From a bacterium (GTDB lineage: Bacteria > Patescibacteriota > Minisyncoccia > Phycocordibacterales > GCA-002787175): DNA of 41,212 nucleotides. How positions within the stretch are numbered: the stretch's first letter is position 1; the number at the start of each line of letters is the position of its first letter. Both the position numbers and the translations under genes were made by a program. The stretch is taken from NCBI GenBank assembly GCA_030699905.1, contig JAUYKQ010000009.1, forward strand, positions 1 through 41,212, read 5' to 3'. Below the pieces are notes generated by a model. It searched no databases. It was given only the letters and a program-made list of their open reading frames with translations, and was not told where the DNA came from. Positions 15,743-23,962 of this stretch are shown here, piece by piece.

Positions 15743-16717
15743 CTATATCAGGACTTTCCTTAACACATCGCGTAGTTCCTTTTCCGGAAGGCCCGTCTGC
15801 TTGGCGGAGAGAACCGCGCGGATTATGTTTTCGCTGTTTTTTACCGATTCAAAATACCAGACCAAAGAAGCCACTGAGAAAACATTAAAATTGCTTTCTC
15901 TTTTTACAAATTCAAGACGGAATTCGTCAAGCTTTTTTTCTATTGGCGCGAGAGAGTTACTCTCTTCGTACCTCTCCACCGCCTGCCCAAAAAACTTTTC
16001 TCCTCCGAGACGAATCAGGGACTTCTTGCTTTCGCCTTTGTCTTTCAAAAATCGCCTTGATATTGTCCCTCCGGAAACCAACACATCCTCTTTTACAATG
16101 CTCGGGATGGCGTCAAGACGAAGAGTCGCCTTAATGTTGAAAATATCAATCAAAAGCGCCGAGTATTTTTCTATGAACAGGTCTTTGCTTCGGCTGGCGA
16201 TTTCAGAAAGTTCCTTGAAATAATGTTTGTCTGTTATAAGGTCTATCATGAAAGATTCTTTGGCTTCCATCGCTTCTGTCGCGGCCGATTCCATGGCTTT
16301 TCCGAATCGGCGCATTTTCCCCGACCTGAAAGCGGTAAGAAGTTCGCGCGGGGCAAAAATTCCGAAAGGGTTAAGTTTTGAAAGTGTTTCGTCGTCTGAA
16401 AGGTTTTGTCTGACGGCTTTTATTATGGTTCTTAAGTTTGAAAAATCGTACGGAAGCCACAAAATCGCGCTTTTTTCAGGTTCCGGAGAACAAGACAATA
16501 TGGCTTTTCTGGCCTCCATGGTTCCGGCTTCCAAAAGACCCTCAAATCCTGACGGTTTAAAGTTAGAGGCGTGTAAAGACAAGTACGTGTCGTGCAGGAC
16601 TGCGTACGCCTCGTCTAAACTCTTGGCGCTCAAAAGACGCTCAAGCTGTGATTCGGAAAGCAGTTTGCTTGCAAGGACGGATAAACGGGAGCCGGAATAA
16701 ATATAGGTGGAATTCAT
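15743..16717 (-). CDS. ntpC: V/A-type ATPase subunit C (AC39/d-like)
   Basis: Subunit C is the funnel-shaped adaptor that joins the rotor shaft to the K ring. The N-terminus MNSTYIYSGSRLSVLASKLLSE and the segments YDFSNLRTIIKAVRQ, FNIKATLRLDAIP and VFSVASLVWYFESVKNSENI are characteristic. The NLR and NIR motifs occur in the usual places. Its 324 residues fit the family. It lies between E and F as in other V/A operons. Confidence 0.92.
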   Translation of the reverse strand: MNSTYIYSGSRLSVLASKLLSESQLERLLSAKSLDEAYAVLHDTYLSLHASNFKPSGFEGLLEAGTMEARKAILSCSPEPEKSAILWLPYDFSNLRTIIKAVRQNLSDDETLSKLNPFGIFAPRELLTAFRSGKMRRFGKAMESAATEAMEAKESFMIDLITDKHYFKELSEIASRSKDLFIEKYSALLIDIFNIKATLRLDAIPSIVKEDVLVSGGTISRRFLKDKGESKKSLIRLGGEKFFGQAVERYEESNSLAPIEKKLDEFRLEFVKRESNFNVFSVASLVWYFESVKNSENIIRAVLSAKQTGLPEKELRDVLRKVLI

Positions 16718-16818
16718 GTTTGGTTATTGCCGCTCATACAAAGATTTGGGCGGACCGCAAAGCACCGTGGATCGAACAAAACAACGGTATGCCAAAAAAA
16801 ACGCCTGCATTTGCCCAA

Positions 16819-17391
16819 CTACTGACCAAAAAGGATTTTCGCCATTTCAGTTTCCTTTTCGACTTTCAAACTCCGCGCGACTCTTTCTATTGAAAGGTCG
16901 TATTCAAAGTCATCTCCGGCGATTTTAAGGCCGGCTTTAAGCGACGGCTCGGCGACCGCTTCAATTTTAAATCCGGAGTTTTTTAAAGCCCTTTCTGTCT
17001 CTGAAAGACGCGACTTGGGAGAGAGGGCTTTAACGTCACCGGATATGTCTTTGGGTATCAGTGAGACAAGTTTGAAAACAAACTTTTCGTAGTCCTCGGA
17101 GGAAAGTTCGGTCACTTTTTTGGTCGCTTCGGCAAACACGCCTTCCAAAGCCGCTTTTCTGGTTTCTTGATTTTTCATTTTGACTTCAAGAACCGCTGAC
17201 GCTTTGACTTTGCGTTCGTTTTCTTCAAGGGTCTGGCGGATTTCTTCGGCCATTTTTCGAGAAAAATCTTCAATCTCCAACTGCCCGGAGGCCTCTATTT
17301 CCGATGCCTTTTTCTTGGCGGAAGAAATAACCGCCTCTTTTTCAAGAAGCGCGTCATTTTCTATCTTGGATGTTAGGTCGTTTATAGACAT
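16819..17391 (-). CDS. ntpE: V/A-type ATPase subunit E (peripheral stalk)
   Basis: This 190-residue protein has a long charged N-terminal helix rich in Lys, Glu and Ala (about residues 5-95) and a mixed C-terminal domain. That is the layout of subunit E, which pairs with G/H to form the stator stalks. The C-terminal segment GLKIAGDDFEYDLSIERVARSL corresponds to the family's terminal domain that contacts subunit B. Sequence alone is low in complexity, so the assignment also relies on its place between K and C. Confidence 0.87.
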   Translation of the reverse strand: MSINDLTSKIENDALLEKEAVISSAKKKASEIEASGQLEIEDFSRKMAEEIRQTLEENERKVKASAVLEVKMKNQETRKAALEGVFAEATKKVTELSSEDYEKFVFKLVSLIPKDISGDVKALSPKSRLSETERALKNSGFKIEAVAEPSLKAGLKIAGDDFEYDLSIERVARSLKVEKETEMAKILFGQ

Positions 17392-17470
17392 GGAAACATT
17401 AGGCGATTAACTTATCTGGCTGTAAACCGAAAAGATACTCAAGAGGAGTGCCATTTGTGCTCGGTGTTTT

Positions 17471-17974
<504 letters not shown>

Positions 17975-17988
17975 TTAATGACGAATTA

Positions 17989-19923
17989 TTATTCTTCAAC
18001 AACGACGTATCTCTCCTCCCTTCTGAACGGCTTAAACGGCTTTCCTGAACCGACTATAAATTTACTGAAAAATTCAACAAATTGCAAGCGGGCGCTATGG
18101 ATGAAAGCCCCAAGAAGGTTTACGGCTATGTTGAAAATGTGTCCAACAATAAGGACCAAAACCATTACGACAGGCCCTACAACAGGAATCATGTCTCGCA
18201 AAAGCACGGCTATAAGGTTGACCGCGAAAGCCAAAGCGCTGGTCGCGAGACCCAAAGCCAAAATACGCGAATACGATAGGACATCGGAAAAATATCCGAC
18301 CGAATCATACAGGGACATTAGCCCTTTGAAGAACTTGCCAATCAGAGTTTCTCCCTTGCGCGCCTGACTTGCCACTATAAGCCCCACAGAAATAAGCGTG
18401 GCCATGACATATAAAGATGAATTTCCTGAAATAAGGCCGAAAGAATTTGCGCCGTATAAAAGCAAAGAAACAAACGTCAAAAGCCACGGACCTTGGTCAA
18501 GAAGACCCTCTAAAAGAGCTCCGTTTTTCGCTTCCCGAACTATTTTCAAAACCAATCCAAACATAACCTGCAAAACTCCGAGTCCCAAGGAAAGCAGAAG
18601 AACCGGCATGGGAGAACCTATCGGGTCAAATTTTTGCAACGCTTGCACCCAATTCGGCATGACCTCGGGGTTTATGCCAAGGTAACCTCCAAACAAAAGC
18701 CCGAAAATGGCCGCCGACAAACCTCCCCAAAACAATAGAGTCATAAGTGGCTTTGAGTCCTTCGGCACTTCGTATTTAAGAAGAATAAACCCCAGAATAA
18801 GCGCCAAAAGCATTCCGTAACCGAAATCAGTCAAGGACAAACCGAAAAACACGAAAAAGAAAACCGAAAGAAAAAGAGTGGGGTCCAAATCGCGGTAACC
18901 GGGCAGACCATAAAGACGGGTTACCGACTCAAAGGCCTTTATAGGTCCTTTGTTTTCAATTTCAACCGGCGGTTCTTCTCCCTCCGCGAGAGGAGCTTCT
19001 TCCATTTCAAAAAATAGCGTTTCCTTGGAAATCGCCTGCTTTAAGGCCGTAATTTTTTTAGTCGGAATCCAACCCTCAAATACCAAGACCTCTTGAACCT
19101 TTGAAGAAGAGCTCAGTATGTCATGCTTTTCCTTTTTCCACCGCAAATAATCCGCCAAAATTTTTATTTCCGAAATTTTTGGCAAAAAGGAACGGACTTT
19201 TCCATCCAAAAGAGAGACCTCGTCTTTCAATTCTGCTTCGCGCTTGTGCAAGTCATGCAAATATTCTTCGGCTGATTGAGAAATGTGGGGCAGAGAAATT
19301 ATCTCTAAATGAAAAGATGAAGACAAAGAAGCGGTTTTTTCCGAAAACCTGTTGAAAACCGTCAATATATGCAATGCCCCATGCGAATAACTGTGGTACA
19401 CAATGTCATTTTCAGAAAGAGCGGAAACAAGGGTAACCATATCCACTTCGTCACCTTTCAAAAGAAAGGTCTTTGTCTTGCCGGTCAATAAGTCAGAAAG
19501 AGGATTTTTCAAAAATGTCCACTCGCTTGCGATAATGATTTTATCTTTGACGTCTCTAAGGGACGTTTTGGCTTTATTGATGTCCTCTTCCAAAGAAACC
19601 AATTCTTCCACAACGGTATTAAAATTAAAGTTCAAAAAAAGATGCTCCATTTTTTCCTGTTTTACGCATATTTTGTCGCCCTCAATCATCGTTTTCAGGG
19701 ACTTTTTTTTGCTTTCAAATTTGGAAAGGAATTCCACGGCAAATTGCAGACGGGATGCGGCGCGGTTGAATTCAAAATCGGTTTTTTCCTCGCGGTTCAA
19801 CTTTAATTCAGGAGAAATATCCGAAAACTCAACTATTCCAAGACGCTGGCATGTTTCAAAAACAGCGCCGGCGGCGCTTTTGTGAACATAAGCCCTTATT
19901 TTTTTCATTTCCACGATAGCCAT
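17989..19923 (-). CDS. ntpI: V/A-type ATPase subunit I (stator, a-type)
   Basis: Subunit I is the membrane stator with the ion half-channels next to the K ring. The N-terminal half (about residues 1-330) is soluble and coiled-coil-rich. The C-terminal half has several membrane helices, starting at about FLSVFFFVFFGLSLTDFGYGMLLALI. The segment YSRILALGLATSALAFAVN contains the conserved channel Arg. It ends with a cytoplasmic tail HSARLQFVEFFSKFIVGSGKPFKPF. The ATG at 19923 (MAIVEMKKIRAYVH) gives 644 residues. The frame is open 36 codons further upstream but that part is not family-like. Confidence 0.95.
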   Translation of the reverse strand: MAIVEMKKIRAYVHKSAAGAVFETCQRLGIVEFSDISPELKLNREEKTDFEFNRAASRLQFAVEFLSKFESKKKSLKTMIEGDKICVKQEKMEHLFLNFNFNTVVEELVSLEEDINKAKTSLRDVKDKIIIASEWTFLKNPLSDLLTGKTKTFLLKGDEVDMVTLVSALSENDIVYHSYSHGALHILTVFNRFSEKTASLSSSFHLEIISLPHISQSAEEYLHDLHKREAELKDEVSLLDGKVRSFLPKISEIKILADYLRWKKEKHDILSSSSKVQEVLVFEGWIPTKKITALKQAISKETLFFEMEEAPLAEGEEPPVEIENKGPIKAFESVTRLYGLPGYRDLDPTLFLSVFFFVFFGLSLTDFGYGMLLALILGFILLKYEVPKDSKPLMTLLFWGGLSAAIFGLLFGGYLGINPEVMPNWVQALQKFDPIGSPMPVLLLSLGLGVLQVMFGLVLKIVREAKNGALLEGLLDQGPWLLTFVSLLLYGANSFGLISGNSSLYVMATLISVGLIVASQARKGETLIGKFFKGLMSLYDSVGYFSDVLSYSRILALGLATSALAFAVNLIAVLLRDMIPVVGPVVMVLVLIVGHIFNIAVNLLGAFIHSARLQFVEFFSKFIVGSGKPFKPFRREERYVVVEE

Positions 19924-19926
19924 AAA

Positions 19927-19947
19927 AATATAATCCGAATCCGCAAA
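19927..19947 (-). repeat. Short repeat shared with the DUF5654 promoter region
   Basis: This 21-base stretch just upstream of the ntpI ATG matches 20683-20703, just upstream of the DUF5654 ATG, at 20 of 21 positions (core GATTCGGATTATATT on the minus strand). Both copies lie directly before a minus-strand start codon, three and fifteen bases away. Confidence 0.55.
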
Positions 19948-20011
19948 GCAGAGCATCTGCCGTCTAATCACTTTGCCCTGTCGGCATATTCGCGCCTGAC
20001 GCAAAAAATAA

Positions 20012-20314
20012 TTACAGAAGCGACCGCACAATATTTTCTACCGCTTTTGCTTTGTTTTCCTCCGCCCTTTTTTCAAGGCCTTGGGCACGCTTAAAGCCCT
20101 CGGCAAGAATGTCTTTATACATCTTCTTTAGGGCTTCTTTTTGGGTGGAGAGTTGTTTGGCGCGCACGTCTTTAAACGACTCCTTGGTCTTTTCCAAACC
20201 TTCAGAGGCCTTTTTTTTGGCTTCATCAACAATCAACACGGCCTCTTGCCTACCTCTTTCAAGATTATTTTCGGCCTCTTTTTCCGCTTCTATTATTGTG
20301 TTTAAGTAAGTCAT
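20012..20314 (-). CDS. V/A-type ATPase subunit G/H (peripheral stalk)
   Basis: The 100-residue protein is almost entirely a charged coiled coil (EAEKEAENNLERGRQEAVLI onwards), with an AKKKASEGLEKTKES stretch typical of AhaH/NtpF. It pairs with subunit E in the stator stalks. It is the first clear gene of the operon, in the position where H or F lies in archaeal and Enterococcus operons. The name differs between schemes (ntpF, atpH), so no symbol is given. Confidence 0.85.
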   Translation of the reverse strand: MTYLNTIIEAEKEAENNLERGRQEAVLIVDEAKKKASEGLEKTKESFKDVRAKQLSTQKEALKKMYKDILAEGFKRAQGLEKRAEENKAKAVENIVRSLL

Positions 20315-20361
20315 TGTTTATTGACAAGACAAACCGCCTACGCGGGTCTAAAACAGAAAGA

Positions 20362-20370
20362 ATATTAACA
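20362..20370 (-). promoter_or_regulatory. Possible extended -10 promoter of the ATPase operon
   Basis: On the minus strand the sequence reads TGTTAATAT (20370-20362), between the DUF5654 stop and the ATG of subunit G/H. The expected start near 20355 would leave a leader of about 40 bases. No clear -35 box was found. The operon may equally be read from the DUF5654 promoter. Confidence 0.4.
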
Positions 20371-20394
20371 CATGTAGGACTAAAAAGCCACCGA

Positions 20395-20667
20395 TTATTT
20401 ATTTTTCCTGCCTAAAATTCTAACCAAATAAGCGGTAAGAGTAACGACCGCCAAAGTTATGAGGAGGGCGTAAACAAATTTTGCGCTTACGGAGTTTCCT
20501 TTTTTGGGAAAGATAAATTCAATAAAAGATTTTATGGCGTCGTTCCATGCAAGCCCTGCCACAAGCCCCAGTCCGGCTGTAACATAGCCAAGAGTTTTTT
20601 CACGAATCTCAAACGTGATGCCGGATTTTTTATCGGGATTGGCAGATTCGGCCGGTTGGTTTATCAT
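20395..20667 (-). CDS. DUF5654-family small membrane protein
   Basis: The 90-residue protein has a short polar N-terminus, then two hydrophobic helices: LGYVTAGLGLVAGLAWNDAI and FVYALLITLAVVTLTAYLV. The LAWNDAIKSF motif between them marks DUF5654, a family common in CPR bacteria and some archaea with no known function. It lies 80 bases upstream of the ATPase genes on the same strand and may share their transcript. Its -10 box is six bases before the ATG. Confidence 0.82.
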   Translation of the reverse strand: MINQPAESANPDKKSGITFEIREKTLGYVTAGLGLVAGLAWNDAIKSFIEFIFPKKGNSVSAKFVYALLITLAVVTLTAYLVRILGRKNK

Positions 20668-20690
20668 AATTTTATTATATTTAATATAAT
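20661..20690 (+). promoter_or_regulatory. Possible divergent promoter of the hydrolase gene
   Basis: TTATCA (20661-20666), an 18-base spacer and TATAAT (20685-20690) point toward the hydrolase at 20776. The leader would be about 80 bases. It overlaps the DUF5654 promoter on the other strand. The region between (20690-20775) contains degenerate repeats of GCAAAT and GTGGC(G/A)TCCG. Confidence 0.4.
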
Positions 20691-20703
20691 CCGAATCTGC
20701 AAA
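20674..20703 (-). promoter_or_regulatory. Promoter of DUF5654 (leaderless)
   Basis: On the minus strand TATAAT (20679-20674) lies six bases before the ATG at 20667. TTTGCA (20703-20698) is a possible -35 with an 18-base spacer. The predicted transcription start falls on the ATG. Confidence 0.6.
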
Positions 20704-20775
20704 TGTGGCGTCCGTGCCAATCCGATTCGCAAATTCGTTATTAGTGGCATCCGCATAAATGCCGGATTAAGAATT

Positions 20776-21543
20776 ATGTCTAAAATGCTTCGCACCCGAT
20801 TCAAAAAGCAAATCGTCTGCCAATTTCTGCCACCACAGCGCAGGCATAGTCGCGACAAAGTCATCATTCTGGCAAAAGGCATGCCAGGCGCTCCAAAAAA
20901 TCCCGAGACGATGGAATTCTGGTCCAAAAAAGGTTTTTGGGTTTTCCTGCCGAGCTACCGCGGAACATGGGAAAGCGATGGCCGTTTTTTGGCTCGTTCT
21001 CCACACGAAGACATCATGGACATAATAGACGAGCTTTCCGCCAAAAAATCTGTTACCGACTTATGGTCCGGTCAAAGTCATAAGTTGTCGGTTGTTGGCT
21101 CGGGGTTTTTTATTATAGGCGGAAGTTTTGGTGGCGGTTCGGCCATTCTTGCCTCCCACCACAAAAAAGTGGCTGGAGGCATCGCCATATCACCGGTTAT
21201 TGACTGGACAAAAGACAGCACTGACGAGCCACTGGACAAACTCGGTAAATTTTTGCGCCAAGGTTTCGGTAACGCCTATCGTTTCTCCTCTGCTCACTGG
21301 AAAAAATTGTCTCAAGGCAAAATTTATAACCCTATAAAAGAAATGGACTCTATAGAAGGCGAAAAAATCTTAATCCTTCACGCAAAAGACGATAGAGTCG
21401 TGCCGTATGCGCCAAGCCGTATATTTGCCGAAAAGACAGGAGCGAAACTTATAACATTTCCTCGTGGCGGACATTTCGGCATATCGGAATCGACGGATTT
21501 GAAATTCTATAAGCACATAAAAAAGTTTATGCGTTCCCGATAA
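20776..21543 (+). CDS. Alpha/beta-hydrolase, S9-peptidase-like
   Basis: A 255-residue serine hydrolase. The nucleophile elbow is GGSFGGGSA, the acidic residue lies in ILHAKDDRVVPY and the catalytic His in RGGHFG. An early LPSYRGTWESDG segment matches the oxyanion-side loop of dipeptidyl-peptidase-like (S9) enzymes. There is no signal peptide, so it is probably cytosolic. The ATG at 20776 is chosen because upstream codons translate intergenic repeats. It is transcribed away from the ATPase operon. Peptidase and esterase activities are both possible. Confidence 0.82.
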   Translation: MSKMLRTRFKKQIVCQFLPPQRRHSRDKVIILAKGMPGAPKNPETMEFWSKKGFWVFLPSYRGTWESDGRFLARSPHEDIMDIIDELSAKKSVTDLWSGQSHKLSVVGSGFFIIGGSFGGGSAILASHHKKVAGGIAISPVIDWTKDSTDEPLDKLGKFLRQGFGNAYRFSSAHWKKLSQGKIYNPIKEMDSIEGEKILILHAKDDRVVPYAPSRIFAEKTGAKLITFPRGGHFGISESTDLKFYKHIKKFMRSR

Positions 21544-21640
21544 CAAGATGCCCGCTTTTGCCTCTCTCCTTTCGCTCCTTCTTTTTCTCCTCTCTTTCTT
21601 TTTTATTTTTCCTGCTTTCTCTGGCTTTTTACAATTCCAA

Positions 21641-21693
21641 TGTAACTCAAAATGCACAAGTCATGTCGCTTATTTTGTCGTTTGAGCGTTACA
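21641..21693. repeat. Inverted repeat around the second DoxX-like promoter
   Basis: TGTAACTCAAA (21641-21651) is the inverse of TTTGAGCGTTACA (21681-21693) with a two-base bulge. Its GTAACTCAAA end resembles the palindrome-family terminus. GTTACAA also occurs twice in direct orientation (21688-21694 and 21702-21708), flanking the promoter spacer. It could be an operator or another degenerate palindrome. A pyrimidine-rich tract (about 21552-21630) lies upstream. Confidence 0.35.
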
Positions 21694-21709
21694 AGTCACG
21701 TGTTACAAT
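21682..21709 (+). promoter_or_regulatory. Promoter of the second DoxX-like gene (leaderless)
   Basis: TTGAGC (21682-21687), a 16-base spacer and TACAAT (21704-21709) preceded by TGT form an extended -10 promoter. The ATG at 21716 begins six bases after the -10 box, so the transcript should be leaderless. Confidence 0.7.
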
Positions 21710-21715
21710 ATTCTT

Positions 21716-22162
21716 ATGCTTGAAAAATTGGATTCAAAAATAATTTCCACCGCTAAACATTGTTCCATCGGCGCCGCGCGGGTGGTTCTTTTCATAATAT
21801 TTTTTTGGTTTGGAATTTTAAAAATTTTCGGCTTGTCGCCCGCCGGACCAATGGTTCACGATCTTTTTGACATGACTATTTCAGTTATGTCTTTTTCAAA
21901 TTTTTATTTAATGTTCGGACTGTTTGAAATGCTTATCGGCTTGCTTTTTATAACGCCTCGGGCCGAACGTCTGGCTATTTTTCTTTTGGCGATTCACATG
22001 TTTACGACCTCCCTGCCTTTGTTTATTTTACCTACAACGACATGGGCCGGTTTTTTGGTTCCGACATTAGAGGGACAATACATCATCAAAAACTTACTGA
22101 TCATCGCCCTGGCAATCGGCGTAGCTGCGAATTTAAAACCTTTAACATTTAGGTTAAATTAG
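21716..22162 (+). CDS. DoxX/DUF417-like membrane protein
   Basis: This 148-residue protein has four hydrophobic helices: VVLFIIFFWFGILKIFGL, FSNFYLMFGLFEMLIGLLFI, LAIFLLAIHMFTTSLPLFI and IIKNLLIIALAIGVAANL. The FFWFGILKIFG motif and the order of helices fit the DoxX-like superfamily, close to DUF417 (YkgB-like). It is only distantly similar to the DoxX protein at 5724-6161. It forms its own unit, with a terminator at 22261 shared with the convergent RRM gene. Confidence 0.75.
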   Translation: MLEKLDSKIISTAKHCSIGAARVVLFIIFFWFGILKIFGLSPAGPMVHDLFDMTISVMSFSNFYLMFGLFEMLIGLLFITPRAERLAIFLLAIHMFTTSLPLFILPTTTWAGFLVPTLEGQYIIKNLLIIALAIGVAANLKPLTFRLN

Positions 22163-22174
22163 TGGATATCTTAA

Positions 22175-22247
22175 GTTGAATAATTTTTGACAAGCCCCAG
22201 CCGAAATTTAAAAGAAAGACGCGGGATTTGGGTCTCGTAATTCAAAG
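22175..22247 (+). repeat. Right half of the palindrome family
   Basis: This stretch aligns without large gaps to 11230-11302, the right half of the complete palindrome. It begins GTTGAATAATTTTTG, keeps AGCCGAAAT and AAAGAAAGACGCGG, and ends TCGTAATTCAAAG. The left half is absent, so it can no longer fold the long stem. It lies 13 bases before the bidirectional terminator. Confidence 0.7.
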
Positions 22248-22251
22248 TCGT

Positions 22252-22295
22252 CAATAAAAAAACGGCTCACACTGGTAGTGTGAGCCGTTTTTTTC
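22252..22295. terminator. Bidirectional terminator between DoxX-like and RRM genes
   Basis: AACGGCTCACACT (22261-22273) and AGTGTGAGCCGTT (22277-22289) form a 13-base perfect stem with a three-base loop. It has an A run on the left and a T run on the right. It serves both convergent genes. Confidence 0.9.
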
Positions 22296-22297
22296 GC

Positions 22298-22576
22298 TTA
22301 GCGATTGAATTCGCGGCGCGGAGGTCTTTCCGCCATCGGGCGGGCCTCATTTACAGTAAGAGTGCGTCCTTCAACTTCTTTTCCATTGAACATGTCAACC
22401 GCCTTGTCGGCGTCGGCATCTTCCATTTCAATGAAACCAAATCCTCTTGAGCGTCCTGTCATCTTATCAGAGATGACATTAGCGGAGAGAACTGATCCTG
22501 CTTGAGCGAAAGTATCGCGCAAGCTGTCAGAAGTCGTAGTGTAGGAAAGATTTCCTACGTACAATTTCTTTGCCAT
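22298..22576 (-). CDS. RRM-type RNA-binding protein
   Basis: A single 92-residue RNA-recognition motif with RNP2 LYVGNL (residues 5-10) and RNP1 RGFGFIEM (residues 44-51), followed by a short Arg/Pro-rich tail (ERPPRREFNR). Single-RRM proteins of this size act as RNA chaperones in cyanobacteria and other bacteria and are often cold-induced. The gene has its own promoter and a predicted leader of about 109 bases, unlike the leaderless genes around it. The strong terminator lies directly after the stop. Confidence 0.93.
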   Translation of the reverse strand: MAKKLYVGNLSYTTTSDSLRDTFAQAGSVLSANVISDKMTGRSRGFGFIEMEDADADKAVDMFNGKEVEGRTLTVNEARPMAERPPRREFNR

Positions 22577-22691
22577 ATTGCTTCAATTTGAATATCTACT
22601 AACAACTCGTTCCGACCTCTCAATATGGCTACTCTACTACAAGGCAAACGCCTTTTATTACCCTCACCTTACCGAGATTAACGATATATTT

Positions 22692-22719
22692 AGTATAGCA
22701 CATATTAAAAATAAAGCAA
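22692..22719 (-). promoter_or_regulatory. Promoter of the RRM gene
   Basis: On the minus strand TTGCTT (22719-22714), a 16-base spacer and TATACT (22697-22692), preceded by TGC, form an extended -10 promoter. The start near 22685 leaves about 109 bases of 5' leader before the ATG at 22576. Confidence 0.65.
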
Positions 22720-22766
22720 GTAGAAAATGGTCTCTAAAATCGCAAGCTGTAAAGGTCTTTTTCACC

Positions 22767-23525
22767 TTAATTACGGAAACTGACGTCTCGCAAGCCGTAC
22801 TCCCCTATTTTGGTCCTTTTTATGGACAAAGCCAGAGCGTGAGTGTCCAAAGCAAGACCGATTTCGTCGGCCAATCGGCGCATGTAGGTACCGCTTCCGC
22901 AAGACACAGAAATTTTCCAAACCGGAAAAAATTGCTTTTTATTGATTTTCTCCCTCCAGATACCCAGAATTTCTTCTTGCCTGAAATCGCCTTTGACCTT
23001 GGATATACCGTTTTCAATTTTTAGCAGAAGCTCGGCGCCGGAAATTTTTGAATGTTGCAACATTTTCAAACTGTAAATCTCCACTTGCCTCTCCGGCAAC
23101 TCTTCGTCAGACATTTTCCCCGCCCGAGACAAAGAGTGGAGATGTTCGCCTTTCACGGTTTTTGAAGAAAACGGCGGATACTTTTGGCTCCGTTTACCTA
23201 AAAACTTTTGAAGTATTGCTCCGCTATCGCTACCTGGCAAATTTTCAGAAATTCCGGCGACTTTTCCCAAAACATCAAAAGTGTCGGTAGAAAATCCGAA
23301 AATTATTTCCACCTCGTACTCTTTGCCCAAGGAAAGATATCTTTCCTTTTCCTTAATGCCATCTCCAACAAGAATAATCAAAAGACCTTCCGCCAAAGGG
23401 TCAAGCCGCCCGGCGTAGGTCATTTTTTCCGTAGAATATTCCGGTATTGCCTGTCTAAAACTTTTTAGACATTCAAGTGGCGTCTCACCCGGATTTTTAT
23501 AGACAATGTGGACGTTTTTTGACAT
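22767..23525 (-). CDS. truB: tRNA pseudouridine-55 synthase TruB
   Basis: TruB makes pseudouridine at position 55 in the T-arm of tRNAs. The catalytic motif YAGRLDPLAEGLL contains the nucleophile Asp42. YPPFSSKTVKG and CGSGTYMRRLADEIG are further TruB blocks. At 252 residues it has the short C-terminus common in small genomes and lacks a clear PUA domain. The ATG at 23525 has TATAAC (23536-23531) five bases upstream, consistent with another leaderless transcript. The RRM gene follows 190 bases downstream with its own promoter. Confidence 0.95.
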   Translation of the reverse strand: MSKNVHIVYKNPGETPLECLKSFRQAIPEYSTEKMTYAGRLDPLAEGLLIILVGDGIKEKERYLSLGKEYEVEIIFGFSTDTFDVLGKVAGISENLPGSDSGAILQKFLGKRSQKYPPFSSKTVKGEHLHSLSRAGKMSDEELPERQVEIYSLKMLQHSKISGAELLLKIENGISKVKGDFRQEEILGIWREKINKKQFFPVWKISVSCGSGTYMRRLADEIGLALDTHALALSIKRTKIGEYGLRDVSFRN

Positions 23526-23583
23526 ACTCGGTTATAGAAACTTTAGTATAGGAAAGCGGTTGAACTCCAAAAAAAGGACCAGA

Positions 23584-23877
23584 ATGAGAAAAAGAGAGGA
23601 CGTGTCGCTATTTGATTTGTTTTTTGTCCTCATGGCGATATTTCTTACAACCATATTCGTACATATGATTGTTGAAGAAACGCTATCACTCTTCCGTAGT
23701 ATAATAGTGGCGATTATACTGACTTTCTTGATTTCACCTTATTTAGTAGGCCAGCGACAAGCAACTATCCAGACAAGGCGAGAAAACGAGAAACTTAGGG
23801 AAGAGCTCCGAAAGATACATCAGAAGATTGATGAAAAAAGTCAAAAGCGAGAAAAAACAAAGGACCGCGGGGAATAG
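23584..23877 (+). CDS. Small membrane protein with C-terminal coiled coil
   Basis: A 97-residue protein. A basic N-terminus (MRKREDVSLFD) is followed by two hydrophobic helices (LFFVLMAIFLTTIFVHMIV and SIIVAIILTFLISPYLV). A strongly charged helical tail of about 40 residues (TRRENEKLREELRKIHQKI onwards) looks like a coiled coil. The ATG is preceded by AAAGGA (23573-23578) with a five-base spacer, one of the few good Shine-Dalgarno sites here. I do not recognise a family. It is divergent from truB and ends just before a terminator ahead of hisS. Confidence 0.7.
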   Translation: MRKREDVSLFDLFFVLMAIFLTTIFVHMIVEETLSLFRSIIVAIILTFLISPYLVGQRQATIQTRRENEKLREELRKIHQKIDEKSQKREKTKDRGE

Positions 23878-23894
23878 GGAGTATGAATCTGTGC

Positions 23895-23930
23895 CGCCCG
23901 TTTGCGATAATCGCAGACGGGCGCGCTTTC
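23895..23930 (+). terminator. Terminator before hisS
   Basis: CGCCCGTTTGCGA (23895-23907) pairs with TCGCAGACGGGCG (23911-23923), with one T-G wobble, around a TAA loop. It is followed by a T-rich CGCTTTCTTT. It lies 17 bases after the small membrane protein gene and before the hisS promoter. Confidence 0.65.
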
Positions 23931-23946
23931 TTTATAACATAAGCTC

Positions 23947-23955
23947 TGATAAAAT
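23947..23955 (+). promoter_or_regulatory. Extended -10 box of hisS (leaderless)
   Basis: TGATAAAAT (23947-23955) lies seven bases before the ATG at 23963. No clear -35 box. The position supports the ATG at 23963 over the longer frame that opens at 23828. Confidence 0.55.
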
Positions 23956-23962
23956 ACATTTC

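Noticed and set aside
19924-20031. N-terminal extension of ATPase subunit I by 36 codons
   Set aside because: The family starts at MAIVEMKK-like sequences; the upstream residues are Cys/Arg-rich and translate repeat DNA.
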